Shown: positions 1 through 7,890 of the stretch, piece by piece | How the letters are laid out: every line of letters begins with the position of its first letter | Numbering within the stretch: position 1 is the first letter of the stretch | Assembly (NCBI GenBank): GCA_964388275.1 | Contig: CAYLZD010000046.1 | Coordinates: 1 to 22,828 of the forward strand | DNA: 22,828 nucleotides | DNA from: JARYLZ01 sp964388275 | GTDB taxonomy: Bacteria > Bacteroidota > Ignavibacteria > SZUA-365 | Direction: 5' to 3' | Notes under the pieces: model-generated | Databases searched by the model: none | Told to the model about the DNA's origin: nothing | Seen by the model: the letters and a program-made list of their open reading frames with translations, nothing else | Position numbers and translations under genes: made by a program

Positions 1-92
1 CTTCCGTTTCATACCGGCCGATGAGTTGCTTCGCGCGCAGCTATTCCACATAGGCCGTCACCCGGCGATCCACAAGTTCCCGCGCGCACCGC

Positions 93-122
93 GCCGTTCA
101 TGGGCGACATCGGGCCTTTCGT
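93..122 (+). promoter_or_regulatory. Putative LytTR operator upstream of the kinase-regulator operon
   Basis: Two direct 9-bp half-sites, GCCGTTCAT (93-101) and GCCTTTCGT (114-122), start exactly 21 bp apart, leaving a 12-bp spacer. This matches the known layout of LytTR-domain binding sites, which are two imperfect 9-bp repeats with a GTT core separated by 12-13 bp. The second copy has T in place of the core G. The same arrangement occurs at 1931-1960. The downstream gene pair encodes a LytTR regulator, so autoregulation is the natural reading. Binding itself is inferred. Confidence 0.6.
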
Positions 123-132
123 GACGGGAAGC

Positions 133-161
133 TTGCTTGCCACGCGAAAGAGGCGTAACAT
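133..161 (+). promoter_or_regulatory. Putative promoter of the histidine kinase-regulator operon
   Basis: A -35-like TTGCTT (133-138) and a -10-like TAACAT (156-161) are separated by 17 bp. The -35 box starts 10 bp after the second LytTR-like half-site, the usual place for a class-II-like activator site. The predicted transcription start, about 6-7 bp after the -10 box, falls at or next to the kinase ATG at 168. The transcript would then be leaderless or nearly so. The matched boxes at 1971-1999 support the call. Confidence 0.5.
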
Positions 162-167
162 CGCGCC

Positions 168-1187
168 ATGAAACGCTTCAAAATCCCCCTCCTGCATGCA
201 GCGGGGTGGATGTTTTTCATTCTCAACGTGATCCTCTCGTATCCCCCGGGCTTCGTCGACCAAACGGGCCTGTTAAAAGTCATCGCCAAGACCGCCACGT
301 TCTACGGCATCATGGCACTGGGATTTTATGTCAATTACTCGATTCTTACACCGCGTCTGCTCGCCGCGCGACGCCATGCCGCATGGCTCGCCCTCGTCCT
401 CGTCTGCGTCGCGTGCATGATCGGGCTGTTTCTGCTGCACGCGCGGCTTTTCGATATCTGGCTCGGCACGGGCACGGCGCTGTTCGACGAGCGCCTGTCG
501 GTCCTGCCCTACCTGGCCTTCGAGGGGCTTTTCTTCATCGCGCTGAGCACGGGCATCCGCTTCTCCACCGACTGGTTCAGGATGCAGGGGTTGAGCGAGG
601 ACCTGCGCCGGGAGCGCGAGCAGGCGGAACTGGCGCTGCTGCGACAGCAGCTCAGCCCGCACTTCCTGTTCAACACCATGAACAACATCTACTCGCTCAA
701 CACCGACGATCCCGCGCGCGGTTCGCAGGCCATGCTGCTCCTGTCGGATCTCATGCGTCGACTCCTGTCCAGCCTCGAGCGCGACTCGGTGCCGGTGGAG
801 GCGGAGGTTTCGCAGCTGCACAGCTACATCGAGCTCAAGCGCCTGCAGTATCCCGACGAGGAGCGGATCCGCTTCATCGCGGACTGCGACACGCCGGACG
901 CGCGCGTCCATCCCATGCTGCTGCTGCCGTTCGTGGAAAACGCGTTCAAGCACGGCGATCTGCACTCGCCGGGCACGGCGGTCGTCATCCGCCTGTCCGT
1001 ATCCGGAGGCACGCTCGCCCTCGATGTGGAAAACACGCCCTCGACCGGCAGCCGCGAGTCCACGAGCGGCATCGGCCTGCACAATGTGCGTCGCAGGCTC
1101 TCCCTGCTGTATCACGGGGCGCACACGCTCGAGATCGACGCAGGCCCGGACCGCTACGCTGTGGCGCTGCGCGTGAGGATCGCGTGA
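168..1187 (+). CDS. LytS/YehU-type membrane sensor histidine kinase (His_kinase family)
   Basis: This 339-residue sensor kinase should autophosphorylate on a histidine and pass the phosphate to the LytTR regulator encoded next to it. The N-terminal part has about four hydrophobic segments (roughly residues 6-24, 40-62, 72-91 and 112-131) and no large extracellular domain. A short linker helix (140-160) leads to the family's H-box, LSPHFLFN, with the probable phospho-acceptor His165. The ATP-binding half shows the N-box PFVENAFKH (about 254-262) and the G-box GIGLHNVRRRL (301-311). These are the hallmarks of the His_kinase/HATPase_c class that pairs with LytTR regulators. The stop overlaps the regulator's GTG start by 4 nt (GTGA, 1184-1187), indicating translational coupling. 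The ATG at 168 was chosen because it opens directly before the first membrane helix. The signal sensed cannot be read from the sequence. Confidence 0.93.
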   Translation: MKRFKIPLLHAAGWMFFILNVILSYPPGFVDQTGLLKVIAKTATFYGIMALGFYVNYSILTPRLLAARRHAAWLALVLVCVACMIGLFLLHARLFDIWLGTGTALFDERLSVLPYLAFEGLFFIALSTGIRFSTDWFRMQGLSEDLRREREQAELALLRQQLSPHFLFNTMNNIYSLNTDDPARGSQAMLLLSDLMRRLLSSLERDSVPVEAEVSQLHSYIELKRLQYPDEERIRFIADCDTPDARVHPMLLLPFVENAFKHGDLHSPGTAVVIRLSVSGGTLALDVENTPSTGSRESTSGIGLHNVRRRLSLLYHGAHTLEIDAGPDRYAVALRVRIA

Positions 1188-1894
1188 AGCGCAGTTGCCT
1201 CGCGGTCGATGACGAGTACCTGGCGCTCAACCTCGTGGAGAAGTACGTCGCGCGCGTTCCGTGGCTCACGCTGGCGGGGCGCTGCACCACCGCCGTGGAG
1301 GCGCTCGAGCGCCTGCGTGACACGCCGGTCGACATACTCCTGCTCGACATACACCTGCCCGACATCACGGGCATCGAGATGCTGCATACGCTCCCGGACG
1401 CGCCCCTCGTGATCTTCACTACCGCCTTCGACCGATACGCCGTCGAGAGCTACACCCTCGACGCGGTGGACTACCTACTGAAACCGTTCTCATTCGAGCG
1501 CTTTCTCGCCGCCGTGCAGAAGGCCGAGAGGGTCCTGCGGCGACACGGCGCCGCCATGCGCGCTCCGGATCCGGGCGGGTTGCTCTTCATTCACACGGAC
1601 CGCGGCGACCTGCGTATCGCCGCTGACGACGTGCTGTCGATCACCGGCCTGCGCGAGTATGCCGTGGTTCGCACGCGGGCGCGGGAGTACATGGTGCGGG
1701 AGAATCTTCGCGCCATCGAGGGACGGCTGGCGCCGTTCGGGTTCCTGCGCGTGCACAAGTCGCACATCGTCAACATGCATCACGTATCGGTGGTCGACCA
1801 TACGGTGCTCCGCGTGGGCGACGAGGTGATACCCATCGGGAAGACCTACCGAGAGGCGGTTCGGGCGTACATCGCACAACTGTCGATCGGCTGA
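1184..1894 (+). CDS. LytTR-family response regulator
   Basis: This 236-residue transcription regulator has a receiver domain (about residues 3-118) and a LytTR DNA-binding domain (about 133-232). The receiver shows the acidic pair Asp9-Asp10, the phospho-acceptor Asp55 in ILLLDIHLPD, Thr79/Thr80 and Lys100 in YLLKPF. The LytTR part ends with the typical motif FLRVHKSHIVN. I chose the GTG at 1184 because it gives a full-length receiver and overlaps the kinase stop. The open frame continues upstream to 137 only as a shadow of the kinase gene. Two LytTR-like direct repeats in this window (93-122 and 1931-1960) make its own operon and the gene at 2054 its likely targets. The targets are inferred; the family assignment is secure. 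Confidence 0.93.
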   Translation: MKRSCLAVDDEYLALNLVEKYVARVPWLTLAGRCTTAVEALERLRDTPVDILLLDIHLPDITGIEMLHTLPDAPLVIFTTAFDRYAVESYTLDAVDYLLKPFSFERFLAAVQKAERVLRRHGAAMRAPDPGGLLFIHTDRGDLRIAADDVLSITGLREYAVVRTRAREYMVRENLRAIEGRLAPFGFLRVHKSHIVNMHHVSVVDHTVLRVGDEVIPIGKTYREAVRAYIAQLSIG

Positions 1895-1930
1895 CCGCGG
1901 TCCGGCGCCCGCCGTTCACCGGCGGTGGCG

Positions 1931-1960
1931 GATGTTCGTGACGGAATTCGCGCCGTTCAT
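1931..1960 (+). promoter_or_regulatory. Putative LytTR operator upstream of the beta-propeller/T9SS gene
   Basis: The half-sites GATGTTCGT (1931-1939) and GCCGTTCAT (1952-1960) start 21 bp apart. The second is identical to the first half-site at 93-101, and the identity extends to 14 bp (90-103 and 1949-1962). The GTT core and the trailing purine-T fit the published LytTR half-site pattern. This places the secreted protein gene under the same regulator as the two-component operon. Confidence 0.6.
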
Positions 1961-1970
1961 GGCATGGACG

Positions 1971-1999
1971 TTGCCTGGAGGGACGCGCCTTCGTAGCAT
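1971..1999 (+). promoter_or_regulatory. Putative promoter of the beta-propeller/T9SS gene
   Basis: TTGCCT (1971-1976) and TAGCAT (1994-1999) are separated by 17 bp, and the -35 box begins 10 bp after the second half-site. This is exactly the geometry seen at 133-161. The predicted transcription start near 2006 would leave a leader of about 48 nt before the ATG at 2054. Confidence 0.5.
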
Positions 2000-2053
2000 T
2001 GCATCGCGCAACCTCGCGCAAGTACGCCCGACCAACAGCCACGAGACCATCCG

Positions 2054-4522
2054 ATGCCTCAGCACAGATCCACCGTGCCGCTCAGCGCGGCTCTCCTCGC
2101 CACCCTGCTGCTCATCGTACCGCGCGGACCCGGCGTCGTCGCGCAGTACAACTCCCCGGAGAGCGTCACCTATGACGCCGCCGGACAGCGGCACATCATC
2201 TCGAACGCGGGCTCGGGCCAGCTGCTGCAGCGCAGCCTGACGGGAACGGTCGCCGCCTTCGCGAGCGGATTGACGCAGCCCAAGGGGCTCGTCATCGCCG
2301 GCGGCGTGGTGTACGTCGCCGACGTCACCACCGTGCGCGGCTATGCCCTGTCCAACGCCGCGAACGTGTTCACCGTCGCCATCCCGGGATCCTCGTTCCT
2401 CAACGACATCGAGGCGGCGGGCGGCGATCTCTACATCAGCGACACGCAGACGAACAGCATCTACAAGATCAACATCGCAACCCAGGCCGTCTCGACCTTC
2501 GTGTCGTCGGGCATACAATCGCCGAACGGGCTGTTGTACGACGCCGCCAACAACCGGCTGTTGCTGGTTTCCTTCCGCGCGAATTCGCCGGTCCAGGCGA
2601 TCGCCATGCCAAGTGCCGCTGTGACGACGGTCGCCAACACGTCGCTGTCCAATCTCGACGGAATCACCACGGATGGACAGGGCAACTATTTCTTGTCGAA
2701 CTGGGGGTCGAATCAGATTCATTACTTCAACAGCACGTTCACGAACACGCCCGCCGTGGTCGCCGGCGGATTCAACGGTCCGGCCGACATCTACTACAAT
2801 CAGGCGACCGACACTCTGGCAATTCCGGCCATGAACGCGTCACAGGTGGCGTTCCTGAACATGGCCAGGACTCTGACAACCAACGCGCTCACCACCACCA
2901 CGCATTGCGCCGGCGCCTCGTTCACGCTCACGTACACGGCGTCGGGATTTTTTGCCGGCAACGTGTTCACGGCGCAGTTGTCGAACGCGTCGGGCGGCTT
3001 CGCCGCGCCCGTCACGATCGGCGCCACAACCGCGACCGGTTCCGGGACGATATCCGTCACGATACCCGCCAATACACCGGCGGGAAGCGGGTATCGCATC
3101 CGGGTGGCGGCCTCGGCGCCGACGACTAACGGGACCGACAACGGCGCCGACCTCACCATCATTTCCGGCAATCCCACCTCGCTGACCTGGACGGGCGCCG
3201 TCAACACCCTCTGGAGCACGATAGGCAACTGGAACCACCCCTGCGCGGTACCGACACTGCACGACACCGTCATCATCCCCCCGTCCACCGCGCCGCCGAC
3301 CGCCATCCCCTCGATCTCCCTGTCCCGCCTGGCGCTGGACAACGCGACGGGCATCACTCTCACAAACGACATGCAGATCACGAAGTCGTTGGAGCTGACC
3401 GGCGGGAACATCACACTCGGTTCGGCATCCCTGACCATAGGACCCGCCGGCGAAATCATCGGCGGGAACGCGGGCAGCTTCATCATCACCAACGGCACGG
3501 GTGAGCTGCGCCAGTCCAACATCGGGTCCACCGGCCGCACTGACACAGTGAAGTTTCCGGTCGGGGTCAATGCGAGCCGGTACGCCCCGCTCTGGCTTAA
3601 AAACACCGGCACGTCGGATGAATTCCGTGTGCGAGTAAGCAACGGGGTGCTGCAAAACGGCAGCAGCGGATCGCCCCTGCCGGCGAACATCGTCATGCAA
3701 ACGTGGCACATCGGCGAGATCGCGGCCGGAGGAAGCGTCGCGGAGCTGGCCGTCGAGTGGAACGCGTCCGACGAGCAGCCGTCGTTCCTGAGAGGATCGA
3801 GCTTCATCGCCCGTTACGATGGAACGAGTTGGAATCCGACGCAGAATGCCGGTCCGGCGACCGGCGCAGGCCCGTACCGGCGCTCTGTCTCCGGCATCAC
3901 CGCCTTCTCCCCGTTCGCTGTCGGCGACAGTCTCTCGTCTCTCCCGGTCGAGCTGGTCAGCTTCACGGCCGGCTGGCTGGACGGCCGCGTTTCCCTGCGC
4001 TGGACCACGGCAGCAGAAACGTCGTGCGAGGGCTTCACATTGCAGCGTTCACGCCGGCCGGGTGACGGATACGAGGCGCTGCAATTCGTTCCGGCGGGTC
4101 GCACAGGACACGAATCCCGGACATATTCCGTTGAGGACGCCCCGGGCGAAGGCGGCATCTGGTACTACCGGCTCCTGATCGCGGACTGGGACGGCAGCAC
4201 GTCCTACTCGCCTGCGTTGGAAGTCTCCGCGGTCGCCGTCGCGGACAAGATCGCGATACACGATCTCTTCCCGAATCCGCTTTCCCGATCGCTCGGTCAA
4301 CCGGCACACATCCGCTTCTCGGCCTCCGACGGCGGCGATTGCATCGTGACGATGCATGATTTCACGGGTCGCCGAGTGCGGGAACTCAGGCATCAGCCAT
4401 CGGGTAAAAGTTCCAACCATATCGTCTCGATCCCGCTTGCGGATATCCCCGCGGGAACATATTACGTGCAAGTGCGTCAGGGCGCCTCGACGGCACGGCG
4501 CATCCTGGTGATCAAGCAGTAG
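2054..4522 (+). CDS. Secreted beta-propeller protein with T9SS type A sorting domain
   Basis: This 822-residue exported protein begins with a Sec signal peptide (about residues 1-31, ending at a VVAQ site). Residues about 32-275 form an NHL/SMP-30-like beta-propeller, with recurring blades containing 'SGIQSPNGLLYD', 'LSNLDGITTDGQGNYF' and 'GGFNGPADIYYN'. A beta-sandwich segment (about 285-370) and a long beta-rich segment (about 375-625), opening with a 'W-x-G-x-x-x-x-x-W' pattern, follow. At about residue 630 the Fn3-like module LPVELVSFTAG starts. The last 85-90 residues (FPNPLS..., ending RRILVIKQ) are a T9SS type A sorting domain, so the mature protein should cross the outer membrane and be surface-bound or released. 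It lies 159 bp after the LytTR regulator and has matching regulatory sites upstream. The ligand or enzymatic role is unknown, and I see no catalytic motif. Confidence 0.88.
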   Translation: MPQHRSTVPLSAALLATLLLIVPRGPGVVAQYNSPESVTYDAAGQRHIISNAGSGQLLQRSLTGTVAAFASGLTQPKGLVIAGGVVYVADVTTVRGYALSNAANVFTVAIPGSSFLNDIEAAGGDLYISDTQTNSIYKINIATQAVSTFVSSGIQSPNGLLYDAANNRLLLVSFRANSPVQAIAMPSAAVTTVANTSLSNLDGITTDGQGNYFLSNWGSNQIHYFNSTFTNTPAVVAGGFNGPADIYYNQATDTLAIPAMNASQVAFLNMARTLTTNALTTTTHCAGASFTLTYTASGFFAGNVFTAQLSNASGGFAAPVTIGATTATGSGTISVTIPANTPAGSGYRIRVAASAPTTNGTDNGADLTIISGNPTSLTWTGAVNTLWSTIGNWNHPCAVPTLHDTVIIPPSTAPPTAIPSISLSRLALDNATGITLTNDMQITKSLELTGGNITLGSASLTIGPAGEIIGGNAGSFIITNGTGELRQSNIGSTGRTDTVKFPVGVNASRYAPLWLKNTGTSDEFRVRVSNGVLQNGSSGSPLPANIVMQTWHIGEIAAGGSVAELAVEWNASDEQPSFLRGSSFIARYDGTSWNPTQNAGPATGAGPYRRSVSGITAFSPFAVGDSLSSLPVELVSFTAGWLDGRVSLRWTTAAETSCEGFTLQRSRRPGDGYEALQFVPAGRTGHESRTYSVEDAPGEGGIWYYRLLIADWDGSTSYSPALEVSAVAVADKIAIHDLFPNPLSRSLGQPAHIRFSASDGGDCIVTMHDFTGRRVRELRHQPSGKSSNHIVSIPLADIPAGTYYVQVRQGASTARRILVIKQ

Positions 4523-4606
4523 TCAAACGTGTCCGCGAACCGCGCCAACGCATCGGCAGGAATCGCCTGCTTTATCCGTATCGCATCCTACTACCCGCCG
4601 ATAACA

Positions 4607-4635
4607 GAGAAACCGCCCGTTCCAGGCGGTTTCTC
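4607..4635. terminator. Bidirectional hairpin terminator between the T9SS gene and tRNA-Lys
   Basis: A perfect 11-bp inverted repeat (GAGAAACCGCC at 4607-4617, GGCGGTTTCTC at 4625-4635) has a 7-nt loop. It lies between the stop of the plus-strand gene (4522) and the 3' end of the minus-strand tRNA (4648). A short T-rich run follows on the plus strand. The U-tract is weak on both strands, so the function is inferred from position and stem strength. Confidence 0.6.
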
Positions 4636-4647
4636 GTGTTTCTCTCG

Positions 4648-4720
<73 letters not shown>

Positions 4721-4755
4721 GGGGTAAATTTACGGGGTTTAAGGGACGGAAACAA

Positions 4756-4803
4756 GGAGCGGAGGAGCGGAGGAGCGGAAGAGCGGAGGAGCGGAGGAGC
4801 GGA
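4756..4803. repeat. Six-copy 8-bp tandem repeat (GGAGCGGA)
   Basis: Six head-to-tail units of GGAGCGGA occupy 48 bp. Only the first base of the fourth unit deviates (A instead of G). The array lies between the 5' end of tRNA-Lys and the stop codon of the TPR gene, so it is intergenic. It is a candidate variable-number tandem repeat prone to replication slippage. On the minus strand it would be transcribed as a pyrimidine-rich 3' tail of the operon mRNA. Confidence 0.85.
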
Positions 4804-4813
4804 AGGCGCTTTT

Positions 4814-5785
4814 CTATTCGCTTTCGGAGGGTATGGATGCCGGGCTTTCCGGTATCTGTGCGCGGATGCGCGCGGCGTCGGTTTCGCGGCCGGCGCGTTC
4901 GAGAAGCGGCAACAGGCGCCGGAGCAGCATCGTGTCGCCGGGCTGTGCGCGGGCCATAGCCAGCCAGTCCTCGATGAGTTCCGGCGTGGAGCCGGTACCT
5001 TCGCTGAGCCGCACAACGGCTGAACATGCCGCGGAATCGGAACGGTCCACCGCGAATGCGCGCTTGTACGAAAGCAGGGCTTCACGGAGCGCGCCCTTCG
5101 CTTCCTGCAGGCGGCCGAGGGCGAGATGGGCCCGCTTCTCCGTCGGGTGCTCGCGGAGTATGCGGCCGTAGGCGGCAAGGGCGCCGGCGCTGTCGGGAAT
5201 GAGTTCGAGGGCGAACGCGCGATGGAGGGGAAACGCGGTTTCATCCGGCCATCTATCCGCCAGGGCGGCGAATTCGTCGCGCGCCGCGGCCGCGCCGCGC
5301 GCCCGCAGGAGTTTTTCGCAATGCCCGCCGAGAAGCGAATCCAGCCGCCGGGCTATCGTGTACAATCGACGCGCATCGGGAAGCAGCGAGTCCCGAGCTT
5401 CCGCGTCGCGCCCGCGGAGCAGCGACAGGGAAGCCTTGCGGGCCGCGTCGAGCGCGGCGGCCGCGCGATCGATGCATTCCGGAAGAAGGGCGCCCGCGCG
5501 CTCCGCGTCGCCCGCGGCCTCGAGCGCCCGCAAACGCGAAGCGCATGTGAATGCGTCTTCCGCCCCGCGATCGAGGGCGCTCGCCTCGAGCTTCATCGCC
5601 CGGAGGCTGTCCGTGCGCCGTTCTCCATCGGCGGCGGCGCTCCCGATTGCTTCTTGTCGGGGCTTCGGGCAAGCATCCGTGGAATCTGGATGCTGCTGTG
5701 CGGGGAGCCGCGGCGGGATGAGAAGGATAATGATCAGCGCGGCCACACGGGGCGCGCGCATTGCCGGACGCATATCGCGCTTCAT
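4814..5785 (-). CDS. Exported TPR-repeat protein, third gene of the giant-protein operon
   Basis: This 323-residue protein has an N-terminal signal peptide (about residues 1-30: basic start, hydrophobic run AALIIILLIPP, cleavage near LPAQQ). The rest is predicted to be all alpha-helical and rich in Ala, Arg and Leu. At least two tetratricopeptide-like helical pairs are visible at about residues 180-262 (for example AFALELIPDSAGALAAYGRI and LALGRLQEAKGALREALLSY), with weaker ones before and after. TPR proteins usually act as protein-protein adaptors, here probably in the periplasm. Only 5 bp separate it from the Fn3 gene, so it belongs to the same operon and may help assemble or hold its products. 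Starts at M5 or M9 are also possible, because no clear Shine-Dalgarno fixes M1. No enzymatic motif is seen. Confidence 0.8.
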   Translation of the reverse strand: MKRDMRPAMRAPRVAALIIILLIPPRLPAQQHPDSTDACPKPRQEAIGSAAADGERRTDSLRAMKLEASALDRGAEDAFTCASRLRALEAAGDAERAGALLPECIDRAAAALDAARKASLSLLRGRDAEARDSLLPDARRLYTIARRLDSLLGGHCEKLLRARGAAAARDEFAALADRWPDETAFPLHRAFALELIPDSAGALAAYGRILREHPTEKRAHLALGRLQEAKGALREALLSYKRAFAVDRSDSAACSAVVRLSEGTGSTPELIEDWLAMARAQPGDTMLLRRLLPLLERAGRETDAARIRAQIPESPASIPSESE

Positions 5786-5790
5786 CCGCG

Positions 5791-7878
5791 CTACCGCTTC
5801 CGCGCCGGCGCCGCGGGGAGGCGGGCTTCGACGGCGCGCGATTCCATGTTCTCGTTCCCCGAGTCATCGACCGCCGAGACGCGGTAGTATTTGCCCGGCT
5901 TGCCCTTCCTGTCGAGGAAGCGGGTCGCTCCGGACAATGTCGCGTTGACCTTCGTGGGCGAGCCGTTCGGAAGGTCGGATCTGTAGATATTGTATCCCGC
6001 CAGGTCCGGCGCCTGCACCGCATCCCAGGCGACGGTGACTCCTTCGCGGGATGCGGCCGCAGATATGTTCGTCACGGCCGGAGGCGCCGCAAGATCGCGC
6101 GGTGTGACGGCGGCGCTCGAGGCACGCTTGCCCTCGTTGCCCGCTCCGTCCACCGCCGCCGCATGGTACGCGTAGCGCCCGCCGTTCCGCGCCGTCGAAT
6201 CGGTCAGCGAGTATGTTCCGGCGCCGGCGGCGGCGAGCAGCGCCGCTTTGCCTCCATCTTCCGTTCGATATATGCGGTAACCCGCCACGTCGAGCGACAT
6301 GCTGGGCTGCCAGAAGACTTCGACGCGTCCGTCGCCGGCGTCGCGGGCGCCGCAGGTCAGCGGCGCGAGCGGCGGCTCGCGGTCGGGAATCGTGATCTCG
6401 ATTTCCGAGTAGCGGCTCTCGTTCCAGGCGTTGTCCACCGCCGAAACGGCGTACACGTACGTGCGCCCGGCATGCATTCCCTTGCCGGTGACGCCGCGGT
6501 CCGTGAAGGAGCGGGTCCCCGCCGGCAGGGGCTTGTCCGTGAGGCGCAGGTAACGATCCTCGGCCTTCTCCCGCTGATACACGTAACAGCCCCTCAGATC
6601 GCCATCCTCGGGGGGCGACCAGCGCAGCTCGACGAAGTCCCCGGATAACGAGGCGGCCAGGCCGCCGGGCGAGGCGGGCGGCGTGCTGTCCGCCGCTATT
6701 CCGGACACGGCGTTCGAGAATTCCGACGCGTTGCCGGCCTTGTCCAGCGCCCGGACCTTGTAATACAACCGCGCCGCTCCCGGCACGCCGCGATCCTCGT
6801 AGCGCGTCCTGTCGCCGGGTATGGGGTCCTTGTTGAGCTTCCTGTACTCTCCGTTCAGCATGTCGCCGCGGAAGACGTCGTAATGCGACAGGTCCTGCTC
6901 GAGGTTCATTCTCCATACCACGAGCAGGGCGCCCTCTTCCGGAAGGACCTGTACTCCCGCCGGAAACGCCGGCGGCGTCAGGTCGCGGGGCGACGCGTCC
7001 GCGGACGCGGAATACGGACTTTCCCGTCCGATGAAATCCACTGCTCTGACACGGTAAGTGTATCGCTTGCCGTTCTCGACTCCGGCGTCGGTGCGATGGC
7101 GGACGTTTTCCTGCCTCAGTATGAGAACCGGATTGATTTTCTCGACCTCGCCGCCCTGTTCGGTCCGATATATGTTGAAACCTACCGCGACATCAGCGGG
7201 ATCGCCGCGGTACGGCGGGTATTCCCAGACGATCTTGACCTGGCCGTCCCCCGCCTCGCAGCGAACGCCCGAGGGCTCGAGCGGGGCGCGGCCGGACGCC
7301 GTCACGTCGCGTTCATGCGTTTCGAGCGTCGATCCGTCGAGGCCCAGTATGTCCACGCGGTACCGGTAGCGCGTCCCGCGCGTCACCGAGCTGTCAGTGA
7401 ACAGACGCCCCGCGACGATAGCGGCCGGCCGGCATGCGAAGGAGAGCGTCGATGCGAGCCCGGCGTCGGATCTCAGCCTCGACAGGACTCCGTGCTCGTC
7501 CTCGGCCTGGAGGGCGCGGGCGATCCAGGGATAATCCTCACCGAGCAGGACTCGCGCTGCGGCGGGATCGCCGGCCGGGACTATGGGCGAAGCGTGCAAA
7601 CGCGCGAATTCCGACGAGCCCGGATCCTTCCTCGAAACGGCGAATCCCCCCATCATGCGGGGAATCCGGACCAGGAGTATGTGGACGGCGTCGTCGGTTG
7701 CCGCCGTGAGGAATGGCAAGGCCCGGTTCTGGGCATGTAGCGGCTGCAGACAGGCGGCGAGCGCGAACATCGCCGCCGCGAGCCGCGCGGCCCTGCGGCA
7801 TTCCGCCTTGCCCGTGCGGAAGCCCGCGCCTGGCGCGTTTCGTGTATTTTCGGATACGGAGAACGGTTTTATCTGCAT
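5791..7878 (-). CDS. Secreted fibronectin type III array protein, second gene of the operon
   Basis: This 695-residue protein carries a signal peptide whose hydrophobic core is AAMFALAACLQPLHAQ (about residues 35-50), preceded by an unusually long N-region. Five consecutive Fn3 domains are clear, at about residues 195-300, 300-395, 395-497, 497-595 and 595-690. Each has the YxxYR/YDVFR strand and ends in a 'VRAxDxxGNES' strand followed by a 'D-x-x-P-P' linker. Residues 50-195 look like a divergent Fn3 with an insertion. The protein stops right after the last domain (APARKR) and has no T9SS sorting domain or lipobox. Such arrays usually serve as extracellular spacers or protein-binding modules. 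It begins 10 bp after the giant gene, so co-translation and a shared complex are likely. Enzyme activity is not indicated. Confidence 0.87.
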   Translation of the reverse strand: MQIKPFSVSENTRNAPGAGFRTGKAECRRAARLAAAMFALAACLQPLHAQNRALPFLTAATDDAVHILLVRIPRMMGGFAVSRKDPGSSEFARLHASPIVPAGDPAAARVLLGEDYPWIARALQAEDEHGVLSRLRSDAGLASTLSFACRPAAIVAGRLFTDSSVTRGTRYRYRVDILGLDGSTLETHERDVTASGRAPLEPSGVRCEAGDGQVKIVWEYPPYRGDPADVAVGFNIYRTEQGGEVEKINPVLILRQENVRHRTDAGVENGKRYTYRVRAVDFIGRESPYSASADASPRDLTPPAFPAGVQVLPEEGALLVVWRMNLEQDLSHYDVFRGDMLNGEYRKLNKDPIPGDRTRYEDRGVPGAARLYYKVRALDKAGNASEFSNAVSGIAADSTPPASPGGLAASLSGDFVELRWSPPEDGDLRGCYVYQREKAEDRYLRLTDKPLPAGTRSFTDRGVTGKGMHAGRTYVYAVSAVDNAWNESRYSEIEITIPDREPPLAPLTCGARDAGDGRVEVFWQPSMSLDVAGYRIYRTEDGGKAALLAAAGAGTYSLTDSTARNGGRYAYHAAAVDGAGNEGKRASSAAVTPRDLAAPPAVTNISAAASREGVTVAWDAVQAPDLAGYNIYRSDLPNGSPTKVNATLSGATRFLDRKGKPGKYYRVSAVDDSGNENMESRAVEARLPAAPARKR

Positions 7879-7885
7879 TTCGGCA

Positions 7886-7890
7886 TCCTC
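7886..7890 (-). promoter_or_regulatory. Shine-Dalgarno of the Fn3-array gene overlapping the giant gene's stop
   Basis: On the minus strand GAGGA overlaps the TGA stop of the giant ORF (7889-7891) and lies 7 nt before the ATG at 7878. This supports the chosen start of the Fn3-array gene and suggests translational coupling with the giant gene. Confidence 0.65.

Noticed and set aside
137..1183. Upstream extension of the response-regulator frame
   Set aside because: The translation here is an Arg/Ala/Pro-rich shadow of the kinase gene. The real regulator starts at the GTG at 1184.
1909..1925. Possible terminator after the response regulator (CCGCCG-TTCAC-CGGCGG)
   Set aside because: The stem is only 6 bp, there is no T-run, and it directly abuts the predicted operator at 1931, so I do not call it.
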